The notes: generated from the sequence alone by a model not told the origin. A stretch of DNA of 64,000 nt from an uncultured Schlesneria sp. (GCA_903858935.1 CAIOKO010000258.1:62001-126000), one strand, 5' to 3'; positions 46,652 through 55,809 are shown, counted from the first letter of the stretch. A program made the numbers and translations.

Positions 46652-47875
46652 TTAGTCATCAGCGTCGACAGCAACGACTTCGCTGATCAGACTGCCGCTT
46701 GCGACGAGAGTCGAAATTCGATCCCCGACCTTCAGGTCGTTAACGTCCCGAATCAGGTTTCCATCAGACAGGCGTTTCGTCAGCGAATAACCTCGATCAA
46801 GAACCGCGAGCGGGCTGAGTGCATTAAGCGACGCCGAAATGGTTCCAAGTTGCTGGCGGCTGGATTCGACACGACGCTGAATCGCACGACGCATCCGTTC
46901 GTCGAGGTCATCAACTTCCGATTGAAGTTCGTGAATTCGATCGAGGGGGCGAGCCAGTCGGGGGTGTTCTGCCAGTCGCTCGACCTGATAACGGGCGCGT
47001 TGTGCCTGGTATTGCAGCGCCGTGGTCAATCGCTGTCGGACTCGTTCCAACAGCAGTCGGACGTCGGCTTCCAACGGGACGACTAATTCGGCTGCCTCGC
47101 TGGGGGTGAGTGCTCGTTTGTCCGCGACAAGATCGGCAATCGTGACGTCAATTTCGTGACCGACGGCACTGATCACGGGAACCTGGCAATCGAAGATGGC
47201 TCGTGCGACCAGTTCTTCATTAAACGCCCACAAGTCCTCCAGGCTCCCTCCGCCTCGACCACAGATCACGACATCGACGCCGGGAATCAAATGGACGGTT
47301 CGAAGTGCGCTGGCGATTTGTGGCGCGGCTTCTGCTCCCTGAACCGGGACAGGGACGATGATCACGTTCGCACGCGGCCAGCGTCGTGAGATGACTTGCA
47401 GCATATCTCGCACAGCCGCACCGGTCGGGCTTGTAACGAGCGCAATCCTTTTCGGGAAAACGGGCCATGAACGCTTCCGATCGGGGTCGAACAGACCTTC
47501 TGCTTCCAGTTTTCGCTGTAACTGGCGAAAGGCTAATTCGAGTGCTCCGATTCCCTGTGGTTCCAACTGTTCAGCGATCAGTTGGTATTGCCCGCGAGTC
47601 TCATAAAGCTGGATCGGTCCTGCTGCGAGAACTTTCAAACCGTCTTTAAGTTGAAAACGAAGCTTTTGAGCGGTGCCACGCCAGACAATCGCGGCGAGTT
47701 GGGCGTCTTCGTCTTTCAGGGTGAAGTAGACGTGGCCGGAACTCGCCTGCTTACAGTTCGAGATTTCACCACTGACCCAGACGAAGCGAAAAGAACTTTC
47801 CATCACCCCCTTCAGCTTCGCTGTCAGCTGGCTGACGGTGAGAGCTTTCGAGAGAGGTTCCGTATCTGTAGACAA
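46652..47875 (-). CDS. xseA: exodeoxyribonuclease VII large subunit
   Basis: A 407-residue XseA. The N-terminal OB-fold (VSQLTAKLKGVMESSFRFVWVSGEISN, GHVYFTLKDEDAQLAAIVW) binds single-stranded DNA. The catalytic middle has RIALVTSPTGAAVRDML, VQGAEAAPQIASAL, and VVICGRGGGSLEDLWAFNEE, then VISAVGHEIDVTIADLVADKRALTPSEAAELV, all canonical. Long coiled-coil helices follow (residues 270-345). The enzyme degrades single-stranded DNA to oligonucleotides in repair with small subunit XseB. The start is TTG at 47875 with GGGAG six bases upstream. No xseB gene is adjacent. Confidence 0.96.
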   Translation of the reverse strand: MSTDTEPLSKALTVSQLTAKLKGVMESSFRFVWVSGEISNCKQASSGHVYFTLKDEDAQLAAIVWRGTAQKLRFQLKDGLKVLAAGPIQLYETRGQYQLIAEQLEPQGIGALELAFRQLQRKLEAEGLFDPDRKRSWPVFPKRIALVTSPTGAAVRDMLQVISRRWPRANVIIVPVPVQGAEAAPQIASALRTVHLIPGVDVVICGRGGGSLEDLWAFNEELVARAIFDCQVPVISAVGHEIDVTIADLVADKRALTPSEAAELVVPLEADVRLLLERVRQRLTTALQYQAQRARYQVERLAEHPRLARPLDRIHELQSEVDDLDERMRRAIQRRVESSRQQLGTISASLNALSPLAVLDRGYSLTKRLSDGNLIRDVNDLKVGDRISTLVASGSLISEVVAVDADD

Positions 47876-48058
47876 TCATGACTCCCAATAAAAATCGCGG
47901 TGTTACTCTCTGGAATTCGAAAGCGATGAAATCTGTTTAACGCTTATTCCCACTCAAACTCGGCAGGTGCAGATCACATAAAAATTCTGCGACCACGATT
48001 ACATGGAAGTGTCGCGTTTGACGTGTTTTACTTACCGCAAAACCGGATTGGTACTCAG

Positions 48059-49036
48059 TCACTTACCAATGGCCTCGCGGAGTTCCGCAATCATTTTTGG
48101 AACTTCGACAAACGGATCATAGTTTTTTCGTTTCATCGAAAGTGTCTCAATCGGCAGGTAGCCGCAATAACCGGAATCTTTGATGATTCCTACTAACCTC
48201 TTCATGTCGGTACGAGGAGAATCGACCTTGCTTCCCAGTGTTTCCTTGATCTGCCAGTTCACGGCGTAGGGAGCCATGATCGCGATATCGGCATAGGGCT
48301 CGTCAGTAAGATACTTGCCGGTGTCGACCAGTGCTGAGCACCACTCATGGTCAACTTTTTTCAACAGACTGAGATGTTGCTCGCCCGAATTGATGAAATC
48401 GCCGTGATTCTGTACGGCCACGATGACTCCGAATTTTTGTCCATGCTCCGCACATTCGACAAGTGCATCCGCCATCCATGATTCGACGGCCTGGCGACTG
48501 GCATTGCCCGCGGCCTCCTGCCAATTCTTGTAGGGTTGCTGCGAATCAGCAAACGCGCGAACAACCGGTGCGCCGAGTTTCGCAGCAACTTCAATCCAGG
48601 TCTTAATCCGTTGCACCCCTTCGGCTCGTATCGCCTTGTCCGCAGCGGTGAAATCGTTGCGGACGCCTGTTCCGGTAATGGCGAGCCCGCGGTCGAAAGC
48701 ATGACGTTTCAGCTTGAAAAGGTAATTGTCGTCGGGCGCTTTTGGATATCCAGGAAAAAAATAGCCAGTGAGGTCGACGCCATCGCAGCCGTGCGTCGCA
48801 CAAAAGTCGCAAACGCCGAAAAGATCAATCCCTTCGCTCGCATCCTTGCCGTTTTCGACAAGCAATTCGAGAAATGAAAAGGCATTCACCGCAAGCTTCA
48901 AACGAGAACCAGGCACCCGCTTGATCGGGGCGAACCCTTCCGCGACCGCGCCAGCTTCAGGCAGGGCGGTTGACGAGACGACCGACACCAGGGCTGCATA
49001 CTTCAGGATGTCACGTCGATTGAAAAGCTCGTGCAT
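48059..49036 (-). CDS. exported sugar phosphate isomerase/epimerase-type TIM barrel
   Basis: A 325-residue protein of the xylose isomerase-like/AP endonuclease 2 TIM-barrel superfamily. It has a Tat-like signal (FNRRDILKYAALVSVVSS), then LKLAVNAFSFLELL, FCATHGCDGVDLTGYFFPGY, GVIVAVQNHGDFI, and VDTGKYLTDEPY. Metal-binding positions typical of the fold (Glu, Asp, His) occur in ICDF and QNHGD contexts. It starts 11 bases after the stop of the DUF1549/DUF1553 gene, which is a common planctomycete arrangement of secreted sugar-processing proteins. The ATG at 49036 is preferred to an upstream frame because GGAAG precedes it. Substrate unknown. Confidence 0.87.
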   Translation of the reverse strand: MHELFNRRDILKYAALVSVVSSTALPEAGAVAEGFAPIKRVPGSRLKLAVNAFSFLELLVENGKDASEGIDLFGVCDFCATHGCDGVDLTGYFFPGYPKAPDDNYLFKLKRHAFDRGLAITGTGVRNDFTAADKAIRAEGVQRIKTWIEVAAKLGAPVVRAFADSQQPYKNWQEAAGNASRQAVESWMADALVECAEHGQKFGVIVAVQNHGDFINSGEQHLSLLKKVDHEWCSALVDTGKYLTDEPYADIAIMAPYAVNWQIKETLGSKVDSPRTDMKRLVGIIKDSGYCGYLPIETLSMKRKNYDPFVEVPKMIAELREAIGK

Positions 49037-49047
49037 CACGCTTCCGA

Positions 49048-51483
49048 TCAGCGGTTGAACAGGAACGCCGGACTGTTGATCAAGGCCCACATCAGATCCT
49101 GAGCACCATCCGTAGAGCCGTTGGCAGTGACATATTGTGTACCCTGTTGCTGCTCGGCATCGGTAGGAAGCCGATTAAACACTGACAGATAGATTTCTTC
49201 AACGATCTGTTTCGGCTCGGCCTTGGCTGCGGTCAGCTTCGCGATTAGCCCTTGTGGATGGACGATGGCATCGGAAATCGTCGGGCCGTTAATGAGAGTT
49301 AATGTCTGGGCCAGGCTCACTTCAGACGAACGTTCACACTCACAGGGTGATTCGCGTGGTGCTCGGCCAAACATATCCAGGAAACTGACCGTCTGCGAAG
49401 AATCCGGCAACTGCGACGCATGAAAACCGCCAGGAACACCAGGCAGGTTCGTCGGTGCACCAGTTGCCGTCATGATCGCGTCGAACAGTTGTTCGGCTGC
49501 CAGGCGACGTGGTGTTGCGTGCGAATAGTTCGCGTCGTCGTCTTCGTTCCACTTCGTTGTCACAAACGTCCGCTGGTAGGTATGGGAATTAGTGATCGTC
49601 CGCAACAAATGCTTGAGATCAAAATTGTGAGCAATGAAGTCGCTGGTCAGGGCGTCAAGCAATTGAGGATTTGTCGGCGGATTACTCAGCCGAATATCAT
49701 CCACAGGATCAATGATCCCCTTGCCGTTTAAGTAGCTCCAGTACCGGTTGGTCAAGCTCTTGGCAAAGTACGGATTCTCGGGCGCGGTCAGCCATGTGGC
49801 CAGTTTGACTCGAGGAACATCTGACGAAAGATCAACACCATCCAAGGCAAATGGAAAAATCGCTGAAACAGGCTGACCTGTGCCGGCATGAGTCACCTTA
49901 GCCGGTGTTCGCATGTCATAGATCACCTCTTCTTCCGCTCGTTTGCCACCTTTACGTCCGACGCCGCCGAAGAAGGCCGACAACTGGTAGTACTGGGTTT
50001 GTGTCCATTTTTCGAATGGATGATCATGACATTGTGCACAGACGAATCGCGTACCGACGAAGACCTGGGTCATATTCTCCATGACTTCGCGGGGTTCGCG
50101 AGCGATGCGGTAATAGTTCGCCGGTGGATTTTCGAGCGTACTACCGCTGGCCGTCATCAGATCAAAAACAAATTCATTGTATGGCTTGTTGGTGGCGATC
50201 CCCTGCCGAATCCAGTTACGAAACGCCCAGACACCCTGTTCATTGATGAACTTACGATTCGACAGTAACAAGTCGCTCCATTTGAGTGTCCAGTGATCCA
50301 CGTAATTCGGGGAATCGAGCAGTTCATCGATCTTCGCGGCTCGCTTGGTTCGCGAGTCGCGCGGGTCGTTCAAAAAGTTCCTGGTTTGCTGGCCCGTTGA
50401 AGGGAGTCCAGTCAGGTCGAGTGAGACTCGACGCAGGAAGTCCGCATCGGAGCAAAGATCGGCAGGCTGAATCTTCAGTCGCTTCAACTTGTTGTTGACG
50501 TGTGTGTCGATAAAGTTGAATTCGGGTGAGTCCTGAAAGACGAATCCGTCACGTGTTCCCAGCACGATTGCGGTATTGGAGGCATAAGTCCCTTCATAGC
50601 GGACGAGCACTGGGGTTTCGCCACGTCGGACCGCTTTGACCTGTCCCTTGGCGGTGACAGTGGCGACTTCGAAGTTGCTGACTTCGAACACCGCATCACG
50701 AGTCACATCGCGGGAAGTTCCGTCATCGAAGTGAGCAATGACCTGCATTTGCTGTGTCTGACCCGACTTTTCCAGCACGGTACTGTTTGGCAGCAGTTCA
50801 AGACGCGTCGGCCGGGTTGCCTCGCTGAATTTGCAGCCTTCTGCGATCCACTGTTCGATTACCTTGTAGGCGCGCGAATCTTCGTCAAACAAAAAGCCCC
50901 CTTCGTGAGGGACCCCCTGAGTTGGTTTCAGCAGCATCAGACTGTCACTCGGCTTGGCTCGGTTGAAGCGTCGGCCTGAAACATCGTCGACCAGTGCACG
51001 ATAGTCGTAGAGTGGGTCGTAACCTCGCAGGCTGAGTTTGAAGCCTTTACGCCCCTGTTGAGCACCATGGCACGTACCGGCATTGCAACCGATCTTCGCC
51101 ATGAATGGTTCGACGTCACGGACGAAATCAACTTCCTTCTTCGGTAGGCTTTTTACTTCCACTGCGACCTTCGTGGATTGACCGCCGGCGGAAACGACGA
51201 CTTCACCGGCTCCGGCAGTCAACGGTTCGACATAGCCGTCTTGATCGATGCGAACGCAGGTTCCAGTCGCAACGCGGGTCGCGACGTCCGAAAGATCAAC
51301 GGTCTTTCCAGCAGATGTTTCACCGAAAACGAGCAAACTGCGAGCATCTCGAATATCCGAGAGGACCAACTTGTCAGGAACCGTCCAGAGTTTGACGATG
51401 AAGGCGTCGTCGTTACACCAGGCCTCGACATTGAGGCACATCAGAAGTCCGGAAAGAATTCCACCCAATAGTCTTCGGCTCAT
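49048..51483 (-). CDS. DUF1549/DUF1553 exported protein with Ig-like segment
   Basis: A protein of 811 residues. A signal peptide (RRLLGGILSGLLMCLNVEAW) is followed by a Big2-like segment (GAGEVVVSAGGQSTKVAVEV), a cysteine motif CNAGTCHGAQQGRKGF resembling c-type haem, a second Ig-like region, DUF1549 (FIDTHVNNKLKRLKIQPADLCSD, CAQCHDHPFEKWTQ) and DUF1553 at the end (RYWSYLNGKGIIDPVDDIR, FGRAPRESPCECERSSEVSLAQTL). This subclass of PSCyt proteins without classical PSCyt1 is common in planctomycetes. The ATG at 51483 has TTTGGAGT upstream; the frame is open to 51678 but codons there look non-coding. The sugar-isomerase-like gene follows 11 bases on. Confidence 0.9.
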   Translation of the reverse strand: MSRRLLGGILSGLLMCLNVEAWCNDDAFIVKLWTVPDKLVLSDIRDARSLLVFGETSAGKTVDLSDVATRVATGTCVRIDQDGYVEPLTAGAGEVVVSAGGQSTKVAVEVKSLPKKEVDFVRDVEPFMAKIGCNAGTCHGAQQGRKGFKLSLRGYDPLYDYRALVDDVSGRRFNRAKPSDSLMLLKPTQGVPHEGGFLFDEDSRAYKVIEQWIAEGCKFSEATRPTRLELLPNSTVLEKSGQTQQMQVIAHFDDGTSRDVTRDAVFEVSNFEVATVTAKGQVKAVRRGETPVLVRYEGTYASNTAIVLGTRDGFVFQDSPEFNFIDTHVNNKLKRLKIQPADLCSDADFLRRVSLDLTGLPSTGQQTRNFLNDPRDSRTKRAAKIDELLDSPNYVDHWTLKWSDLLLSNRKFINEQGVWAFRNWIRQGIATNKPYNEFVFDLMTASGSTLENPPANYYRIAREPREVMENMTQVFVGTRFVCAQCHDHPFEKWTQTQYYQLSAFFGGVGRKGGKRAEEEVIYDMRTPAKVTHAGTGQPVSAIFPFALDGVDLSSDVPRVKLATWLTAPENPYFAKSLTNRYWSYLNGKGIIDPVDDIRLSNPPTNPQLLDALTSDFIAHNFDLKHLLRTITNSHTYQRTFVTTKWNEDDDANYSHATPRRLAAEQLFDAIMTATGAPTNLPGVPGGFHASQLPDSSQTVSFLDMFGRAPRESPCECERSSEVSLAQTLTLINGPTISDAIVHPQGLIAKLTAAKAEPKQIVEEIYLSVFNRLPTDAEQQQGTQYVTANGSTDGAQDLMWALINSPAFLFNR

Positions 51484-51694
51484 CGGTTTATACTCCAAAG
51501 TCAGACGGTTAGTCGGGCTTTTTTCTCGGCGAACATCAGCAGATTTCGATCTGTCAGGATAAGGCATGATTGACGCGTGGTCAAATCGGTGGTTTTGGAT
51601 TGTCAAAAATCGGTCGGTTGGGGCTTTGACGAGGACAGTACGGCAGAAGAGGGAGTCGGGTGTCGAGACGGATGCCAAAACAAAGACCGCAGTC

Positions 51695-52597
51695 CTAGGG
51701 CAAAGGCCCGTTAACCACCTCCGCAGGGGAGGTGGGGTTTAAGGAGTGGTGGCGGGTGAAGTGATGTAGAATTATGCCCGCAGTGACGGCGACGTTCAGT
51801 GAATCGGTCCCCAGACTCATGGGAATTGTCAGTTTTTGATTGCACAGGCTGATCCAGGATTCGTCCAGGCCGGTATCTTCGTTCCCTAACAAGATCCCGA
51901 AGCGTGAAGTTCGAGGGGCTCGGTCGAGAGGAATCGCATTGTTGTCGAGGACGGCGGCAGAAAGTTCAAACTGCCATTCGTTTTTTAAGCGTTGCAGGTC
52001 ACTGAAAAGATCGGTCGATTCCACGATCGGAAGCGTGAATGCAGCCCCCATTGAGACGCGAATGACTCGTCTTGAAAAAGGGTCGCAGCAGCTTTTGCCC
52101 AATAACAGCGCGTCGATACCGAATGCCGCGCCAATTCGAATGATCGCCCCCAGGTTTTCCGGATTATCGCAATTGGGGCAGGCGACGACGGTTAAGCACT
52201 GTTTGTTCCTGGGAAGAACCTTTTCCAGTTGAATCGGGGATTGTCGGACTCCGCAGCCAACCACGCCGACATGAAAATCAAAACCGACCAAACCATTCAT
52301 CACGTCTTGGGAAGCGACGTACAGGGGGACGCCTGGAGGAACTTTGGCCGTCCATTCCTCTAATCGTTTCTGGCTGATGAAGACTGAGGCTGCTTGAAAA
52401 TTGCTCTGCAGCATGCGTTCAACGACTTTTTTTCCCTCCGCAATGAAAAATTCACCTCCTCGTTGCAGGTTTTTCATTTTCAGATTGCGATAGGCTTCCA
52501 CACGAGGGTCGTCGAGTGATTCGATCAGGATTGGTGAGCGAAAATCTTCCTTTTTCGGCTGATTGGAATCCTCAAAAGTCGAAATTTGTCCCGGCAT
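51695..52597 (-). CDS. TrmH-family RNA methyltransferase (SpoU class)
   Basis: A 300-residue SpoU/TrmH-family enzyme. The N-terminal substrate domain has FFIAEGKKVVERML, and the C-terminal SPOUT knot has VVACPNCDNPENLGAIIRIGAAFGIDALLLG, GILLGNEDTGLDESWISLCNQKLTIPM and the last motif SLNVAVTAGIILHHF. It 2'-O-methylates ribose in rRNA or tRNA. The ATG at 52597 has GAGGAATCG upstream. The C-terminal 15 or so residues (LNPTSPAEVVNGPLP) are encoded by a palindromic repeat at 51700-51740, present again at 53.7 kb, so the natural stop appears to have been replaced by an inserted repeat. Divergent from tRNA-Gln. Confidence 0.92.
   Translation of the reverse strand: MPGQISTFEDSNQPKKEDFRSPILIESLDDPRVEAYRNLKMKNLQRGGEFFIAEGKKVVERMLQSNFQAASVFISQKRLEEWTAKVPPGVPLYVASQDVMNGLVGFDFHVGVVGCGVRQSPIQLEKVLPRNKQCLTVVACPNCDNPENLGAIIRIGAAFGIDALLLGKSCCDPFSRRVIRVSMGAAFTLPIVESTDLFSDLQRLKNEWQFELSAAVLDNNAIPLDRAPRTSRFGILLGNEDTGLDESWISLCNQKLTIPMSLGTDSLNVAVTAGIILHHFTRHHSLNPTSPAEVVNGPLP
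51700..51740. repeat. palindromic repeat copy A, inside TrmH-family gene 3' end
   Basis: Starts GCAAAGGCCCGTTAACCACC and ends GGTGGGGTTT. It closely matches the repeats at 53665-53706 and 53752-53793 and overlaps the last codons of the methyltransferase gene. The inner CCACCTCC/GGGGAGGTGG part can form a hairpin. Confidence 0.85.
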
Positions 52598-52759
52598 ACG
52601 ATTCCTCAAACTGTAAGCATTCGCGTTTTGGCCGCAGCTTAAAGAATACCCTCGGGGGATTGCAAAAGACGATTCCTTCAAAAAACTGACAAAACTGGTT
52701 TGGCAAATGGCAAACCGGGAGTATACTTCCGCCGCAGAAAGCGGAATCGCTCGCTTTTT

Positions 52760-52830
52760 TGCCTGGTGGTGTAACGGTAGCACGAGTGACTCTGACTCAC
52801 TTAGTTGAGGTTCGAATCCTCACCGGGCAA
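52760..52830 (+). tRNA. tRNA-Gln (anticodon CTG)
   Basis: A 71-base cloverleaf. Acceptor arm TGCCTGG pairs with CCGGGCA (one T-G pair), discriminator A. The D-arm includes GTAACGGTAGCAC. The anticodon stem AGTGA/TCACT encloses the loop CTCTGAC with anticodon CTG at 52792-52794. The T-arm is GAGG TTCGAAT CCTC. No CCA is encoded, and a short T-run (TTTTTG) follows as a likely end signal. Lies divergent from the TrmH-family gene. Confidence 0.95.
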
Positions 52831-52918
52831 TTTTTGTTTGTCTTTCAGACTTGTCTCGGAAAAAGAAGCCAGACGCTGTCTCTATCGAGGCGAAACTTCG
52901 TCTTCCGTGGCTTAACTC

Positions 52919-53140
52919 ATGTCTAGACAAGATCTTCTGGTTGGCGTCCTGACGGTTGTCTGTTGTGCCCACCTGCTGTTCTTTGCTCGGTGGTTTTTAG
53001 ATAAAACCAAAAATGGGCAGCGATTGACACGCTGGTTTGGTCCGGACCGCGCGATTTGGGTTCTGCGGGGATTGGCGACTTTAGGGATGGTTTTCGGTGG
53101 TCTGTTGGCATCCGGAATCATTCGACCGGTCCAGTGGTGA
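52919..53140 (+). CDS. small two-helix membrane protein
   Basis: A 73-residue protein with two hydrophobic helices (LLVGVLTVVCCAHLLFFARWF and IWVLRGLATLGMVFGGLLA), a basic loop between them and a short tail. The helices are clean and typical of conserved small membrane proteins. No strong SD is visible before the ATG, so coding is probable rather than certain. Function unknown. Confidence 0.55.
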   Translation: MSRQDLLVGVLTVVCCAHLLFFARWFLDKTKNGQRLTRWFGPDRAIWVLRGLATLGMVFGGLLASGIIRPVQW

Positions 53141-53319
53141 TCAAAAAGATTTTCTACCCGCGATACGGCGACCGAAAATAGCCTGCGGGGCGACTACAGC
53201 CCCAGGTTTTGTGATACCAGAACTTCAATAATGCCCGTTTGGGGTGACGTTGTGAAGCACTTTTTGCACAACGAAGGAGTTGGCAGAGCACCCGTATCTC
53301 CTTATGCCGAAGGCATTAC

Positions 53320-53529
53320 AGTGATTAGCCGGTGGCTGAGCGTAGCGACGCCACCGGAATCGATCGCGTCTACAATTTTCGAATCCTGAAGGGATTCCAG
53401 ACTCAGTCGTCATTTTGGAATCATTTCAACAATGTCATTGGCAGGCAGAGTGCGATCCCGCTGGGATCGATGAGCGACGACAACATTAATACCGGTGGCG
53501 TCGCTACGCTCAGCCACCGGCTAATCACT
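53320..53529. repeat. perfect 38-base inverted repeat pair
   Basis: The 38 bases at 53320-53357 (starting AGTGATTAGCCGGTGGCTGA) are an exact reverse complement of 53492-53529. Each arm is also internally palindromic (CCGGTGGC/GCCACCGG). Between the arms are two smaller palindromes. REP-like doublet with facing copies. Confidence 0.92.
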
Positions 53530-53664
53530 AATGTCCTTCCAGGACGGCAATAAAGACGCGATGACCCTATTTTTCAGGTATAACAATCCTTTACGGCGTT
53601 GCCCTTAGGGGCGACGCCGTGGAGGATTGTTTGCCGGGATTTACGGTGAAGCAAGCGATCCAAG

Positions 53665-53793
53665 GCAACCCCACCGCTCCTGTGGCGGTGGTAAACGGGC
53701 CTTTGCACCAATAGCAATCGTGCGCTGCGACAGAAATTTCAAAATCCCAGGGCAAAGGCCCGTTAACCACCGCCACGGGGGGGGTGGGGTTGC
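53665..53793. repeat. 42-base inverted repeat pair (copies B and C)
   Basis: 53665-53706 and 53752-53793 are related as inverse complements with a few mismatches, separated by 45 bases. Both share the CAAAGGCCCGTTAACCACC-type core with copy A at 51700. Confidence 0.88.
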
Positions 53794-54070
53794 GTTGCCA
53801 GGTGGCGGCTACGGCGCGGATATACCGTTTTCAACTGCCAGATTGCAGATTTGTCGCGTCTGGCGAATCCGTCGAACTTGTTTCCACATCGACCGGCGCT
53901 TACGATGGTCGGCCCTCTGCGTCGAGTGAAATTGATTTCTTTCACGCAGTGTGTGGGTTGTTATCGCAAGCATGCCACTGGCAGGTGGTGGATAGAGGTC
54001 AAAGCCTCGGCAAAGCAGATTCGGTTCAATCTCGATTTTTCTGCAATGCCTCATGGAAAGCTGCTGTTCG

Positions 54071-54610
54071 ATGAAGCACGTATTGTCCGCGATGGTGATG
54101 AACCAGCCGGGTGTGTTGGCACACATCTCTGGAATGCTCGCGTCGCGCGCATTCAATATTGAAAGTCTGGCGGTTGGTGAAACCGAACGCCCTGAGTTTT
54201 CACGGATCACATTTGTTGTCACGGGCGATGACAAGGTTGTTGATCAGGTTCGTAAGCAACTCGAAAAGATTGTCACGGTCGTCAAAGTCGTTGATTACCT
54301 GAATCAGGATCTGGTCGAACGTGACCTGATGCTGATTAAAGTCTCGACTGCTGGCGGGCGACTTTCCGACGTCCGTGAGCTTGTCGGAATCTTTCGCGGA
54401 AAAATCGTGGATGTTGGTGAGCAGCATGTCATGATCGAAATCTCGGGCTCCGAGAGCAAATTGACGGCATTCATCGAATTGATGCGTCCGCTGGGAATCA
54501 TCGAGATGGTTCGCACCGGACGAATCGCTCTTTCACGCGAGAAATCCTTGTCGGTGGAAGACGCGCTGAAACCACCACCGACTTATGAAGAAGCCGCAAT
54601 TAACGGCTGA
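54071..54610 (+). CDS. ilvN: acetolactate synthase small (regulatory) subunit
   Basis: A 179-residue regulatory subunit of acetohydroxyacid synthase, the first step of branched-chain amino-acid synthesis. It has the ACT domain (KHVLSAMVMNQPGVLAHISGMLASRAFNIESLAVGETE) and the C-terminal domain ending in IGMVR-type sequence (MRPLGIIEMVRTGRIALSR). The ATG at 54071 is chosen over one six codons upstream because the protein then starts exactly like the family. The catalytic subunit gene (ilvB) is not adjacent; the gene is followed by ilvC 91 bases on in the same direction, so the two may share a transcript. Confidence 0.94.
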   Translation: MKHVLSAMVMNQPGVLAHISGMLASRAFNIESLAVGETERPEFSRITFVVTGDDKVVDQVRKQLEKIVTVVKVVDYLNQDLVERDLMLIKVSTAGGRLSDVRELVGIFRGKIVDVGEQHVMIEISGSESKLTAFIELMRPLGIIEMVRTGRIALSREKSLSVEDALKPPPTYEEAAING

Positions 54611-54701
54611 GCAACTGATTCGAAGCACAGGCTTTTGTCAGTTCTATTTGTGTCGAAAACAGTTCTGAAAATTCCCTTAACTTTCCTGAAGAGAAGCAAC
54701 G

Positions 54702-55706
54702 ATGGCTGCTAAGGTTTACTACGACGACGATGCTGATTTGTCCCTGTTAAAGGGAAAGACAATTGCAATTCTGGGCTACGGAAGCCAGGGACATGCACAA
54801 GCCCAAAATCTGCGAGACAGCGGTTGTACGGTCGTCGTTGGCCAGCGACCTGGAAGCAAGAACTACGACCTAGCAGTCAGCCACGGTTTTAAGCCCGTTT
54901 CCATCGCCGAAGCGGTGAAGCAAAGCGATCTGGTCAATATCCTGTTGCCTGACGAAGTTCAGGGCGACATCTATCGCACCGAGATCAAGCCGAATCTGAA
55001 GCCAGGCGCATTGCTCATGTGCTCGCACGGGTTCAACATGCATTTCGGACAGGTCATTCCCCCCGCTGGTACTGACGCCGCTCTGGTTGCTCCGAAGGGC
55101 CCTGGGCATCTGGTTCGAAGCGAATATGAAAAGGGTGGGGGCGTTCCCAGCCTGATCGCTTTGACTCCTGGCGCTTCCGAAACAAGCCGCAAGCTGGCCC
55201 TGGCCTACGCCAAGGGGATTGGTGGTACCCGCGGTGGTGTGATTGAAACGACGATCGCCGAAGAAACCGAAACCGACTTGTTCGGCGAACAGGTCGTGCT
55301 GTGCGGCGGCGTCAGCGCCTTGATCAAAGCGGCGTTTGAAACACTGGTCGAAGCTGGCTATCAGCCAGAAATGGCCTACTTCGAATGTATGCACGAGCTG
55401 AAGCTGATTGTCGACCTGTTCTATCAGGGTGGTCTGAACTACATGCGATACAGTGTTTCGAACACCGCCGAATTCGGCGATTACACGCGTGGACCACGTA
55501 TCGTGACCGACCAGACCAAGGCCGAAATGAAGAAAATTCTTCATGAAATCCAGACTGGTCAGTTCGCACGTGAATGGATTCTGGAAAACAAAGCCAATCA
55601 GCCGACATTCCAGGCGATTAAGCGTCGCGAACGAACGCACCAGATCGAAGAGACCGGCAAGCAACTTCGCCGCATGATGAAGTGGATTAACGCCAAAGAA
55701 TATTAA
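54702..55706 (+). CDS. ilvC: ketol-acid reductoisomerase (class I)
   Basis: A 334-residue IlvC. NADPH-binding motif [21 protein letters not shown] at residues 19-39, then [13 protein letters not shown]-type strand, [38 protein letters not shown], and the metal-binding C-terminal knotted region with [25 protein letters not shown] and [20 protein letters not shown]. It converts acetolactate to dihydroxy acid, the second step of valine, leucine and isoleucine synthesis. The length and lack of the class-II insert make it the short class I form. GAAGAGAAG precedes the ATG; a strong terminator follows at 55778. Confidence 0.98.
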   Translation: MAAKVYYDDDADLSLLKGKTIAILGYGSQGHAQAQNLRDSGCTVVVGQRPGSKNYDLAVSHGFKPVSIAEAVKQSDLVNILLPDEVQGDIYRTEIKPNLKPGALLMCSHGFNMHFGQVIPPAGTDAALVAPKGPGHLVRSEYEKGGGVPSLIALTPGASETSRKLALAYAKGIGGTRGGVIETTIAEETETDLFGEQVVLCGGVSALIKAAFETLVEAGYQPEMAYFECMHELKLIVDLFYQGGLNYMRYSVSNTAEFGDYTRGPRIVTDQTKAEMKKILHEIQTGQFAREWILENKANQPTFQAIKRRERTHQIEETGKQLRRMMKWINAKEY

Positions 55707-55777
55707 TCGTCACGCCGAGTGCCACAGGCTCACCGAAATCGGTATTTCCCTGGCACCGGGTTGAACGAGTTTCTAAG

Positions 55778-55809
55778 CAGCGGTGGTTTTTGCCACCGCT
55801 GTTTGCTTT
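55778..55809 (+). terminator. factor-independent terminator of ilvC
   Basis: CAGCGGTGG and CCACCGCTG form a perfect nine-base stem with a TTTTTG loop (55778-55801), followed by TTTGCTTT. It lies about 70 bases after the ilvC stop. Confidence 0.85.

Larger units (their letters stand above)
53141..54070. other. intergenic region made of clustered palindromic repeats
   Basis: A run of short palindromes: 53304-53316 (ATGCC GAA GGCAT), the 38-base inverted repeats at 53320 and 53492, 53381-53397 (GAATCC/GGATTC), 53453-53469 (CGATCCC GCT GGGATCG), 53583-53630 (ACAATCCT...AGGATTGT), and the 42-base inverted pair at 53665 and 53752. The first 600 bases hold little besides repeats. No gene is supportable. 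The last 250 bases precede the ilvN gene and should hold its promoter. Confidence 0.7.

Noticed and set aside
53591-53776. 61-codon minus-strand frame
   Set aside because: It is a translation of the 42-base inverted repeats (ends in the same VVNGPLP seen in the TrmH-family tail).
54870-55664. Long 264-codon frame antisense to ilvC
   Set aside because: Shadow of ilvC caused by codon bias; ilvC itself is unmistakable.
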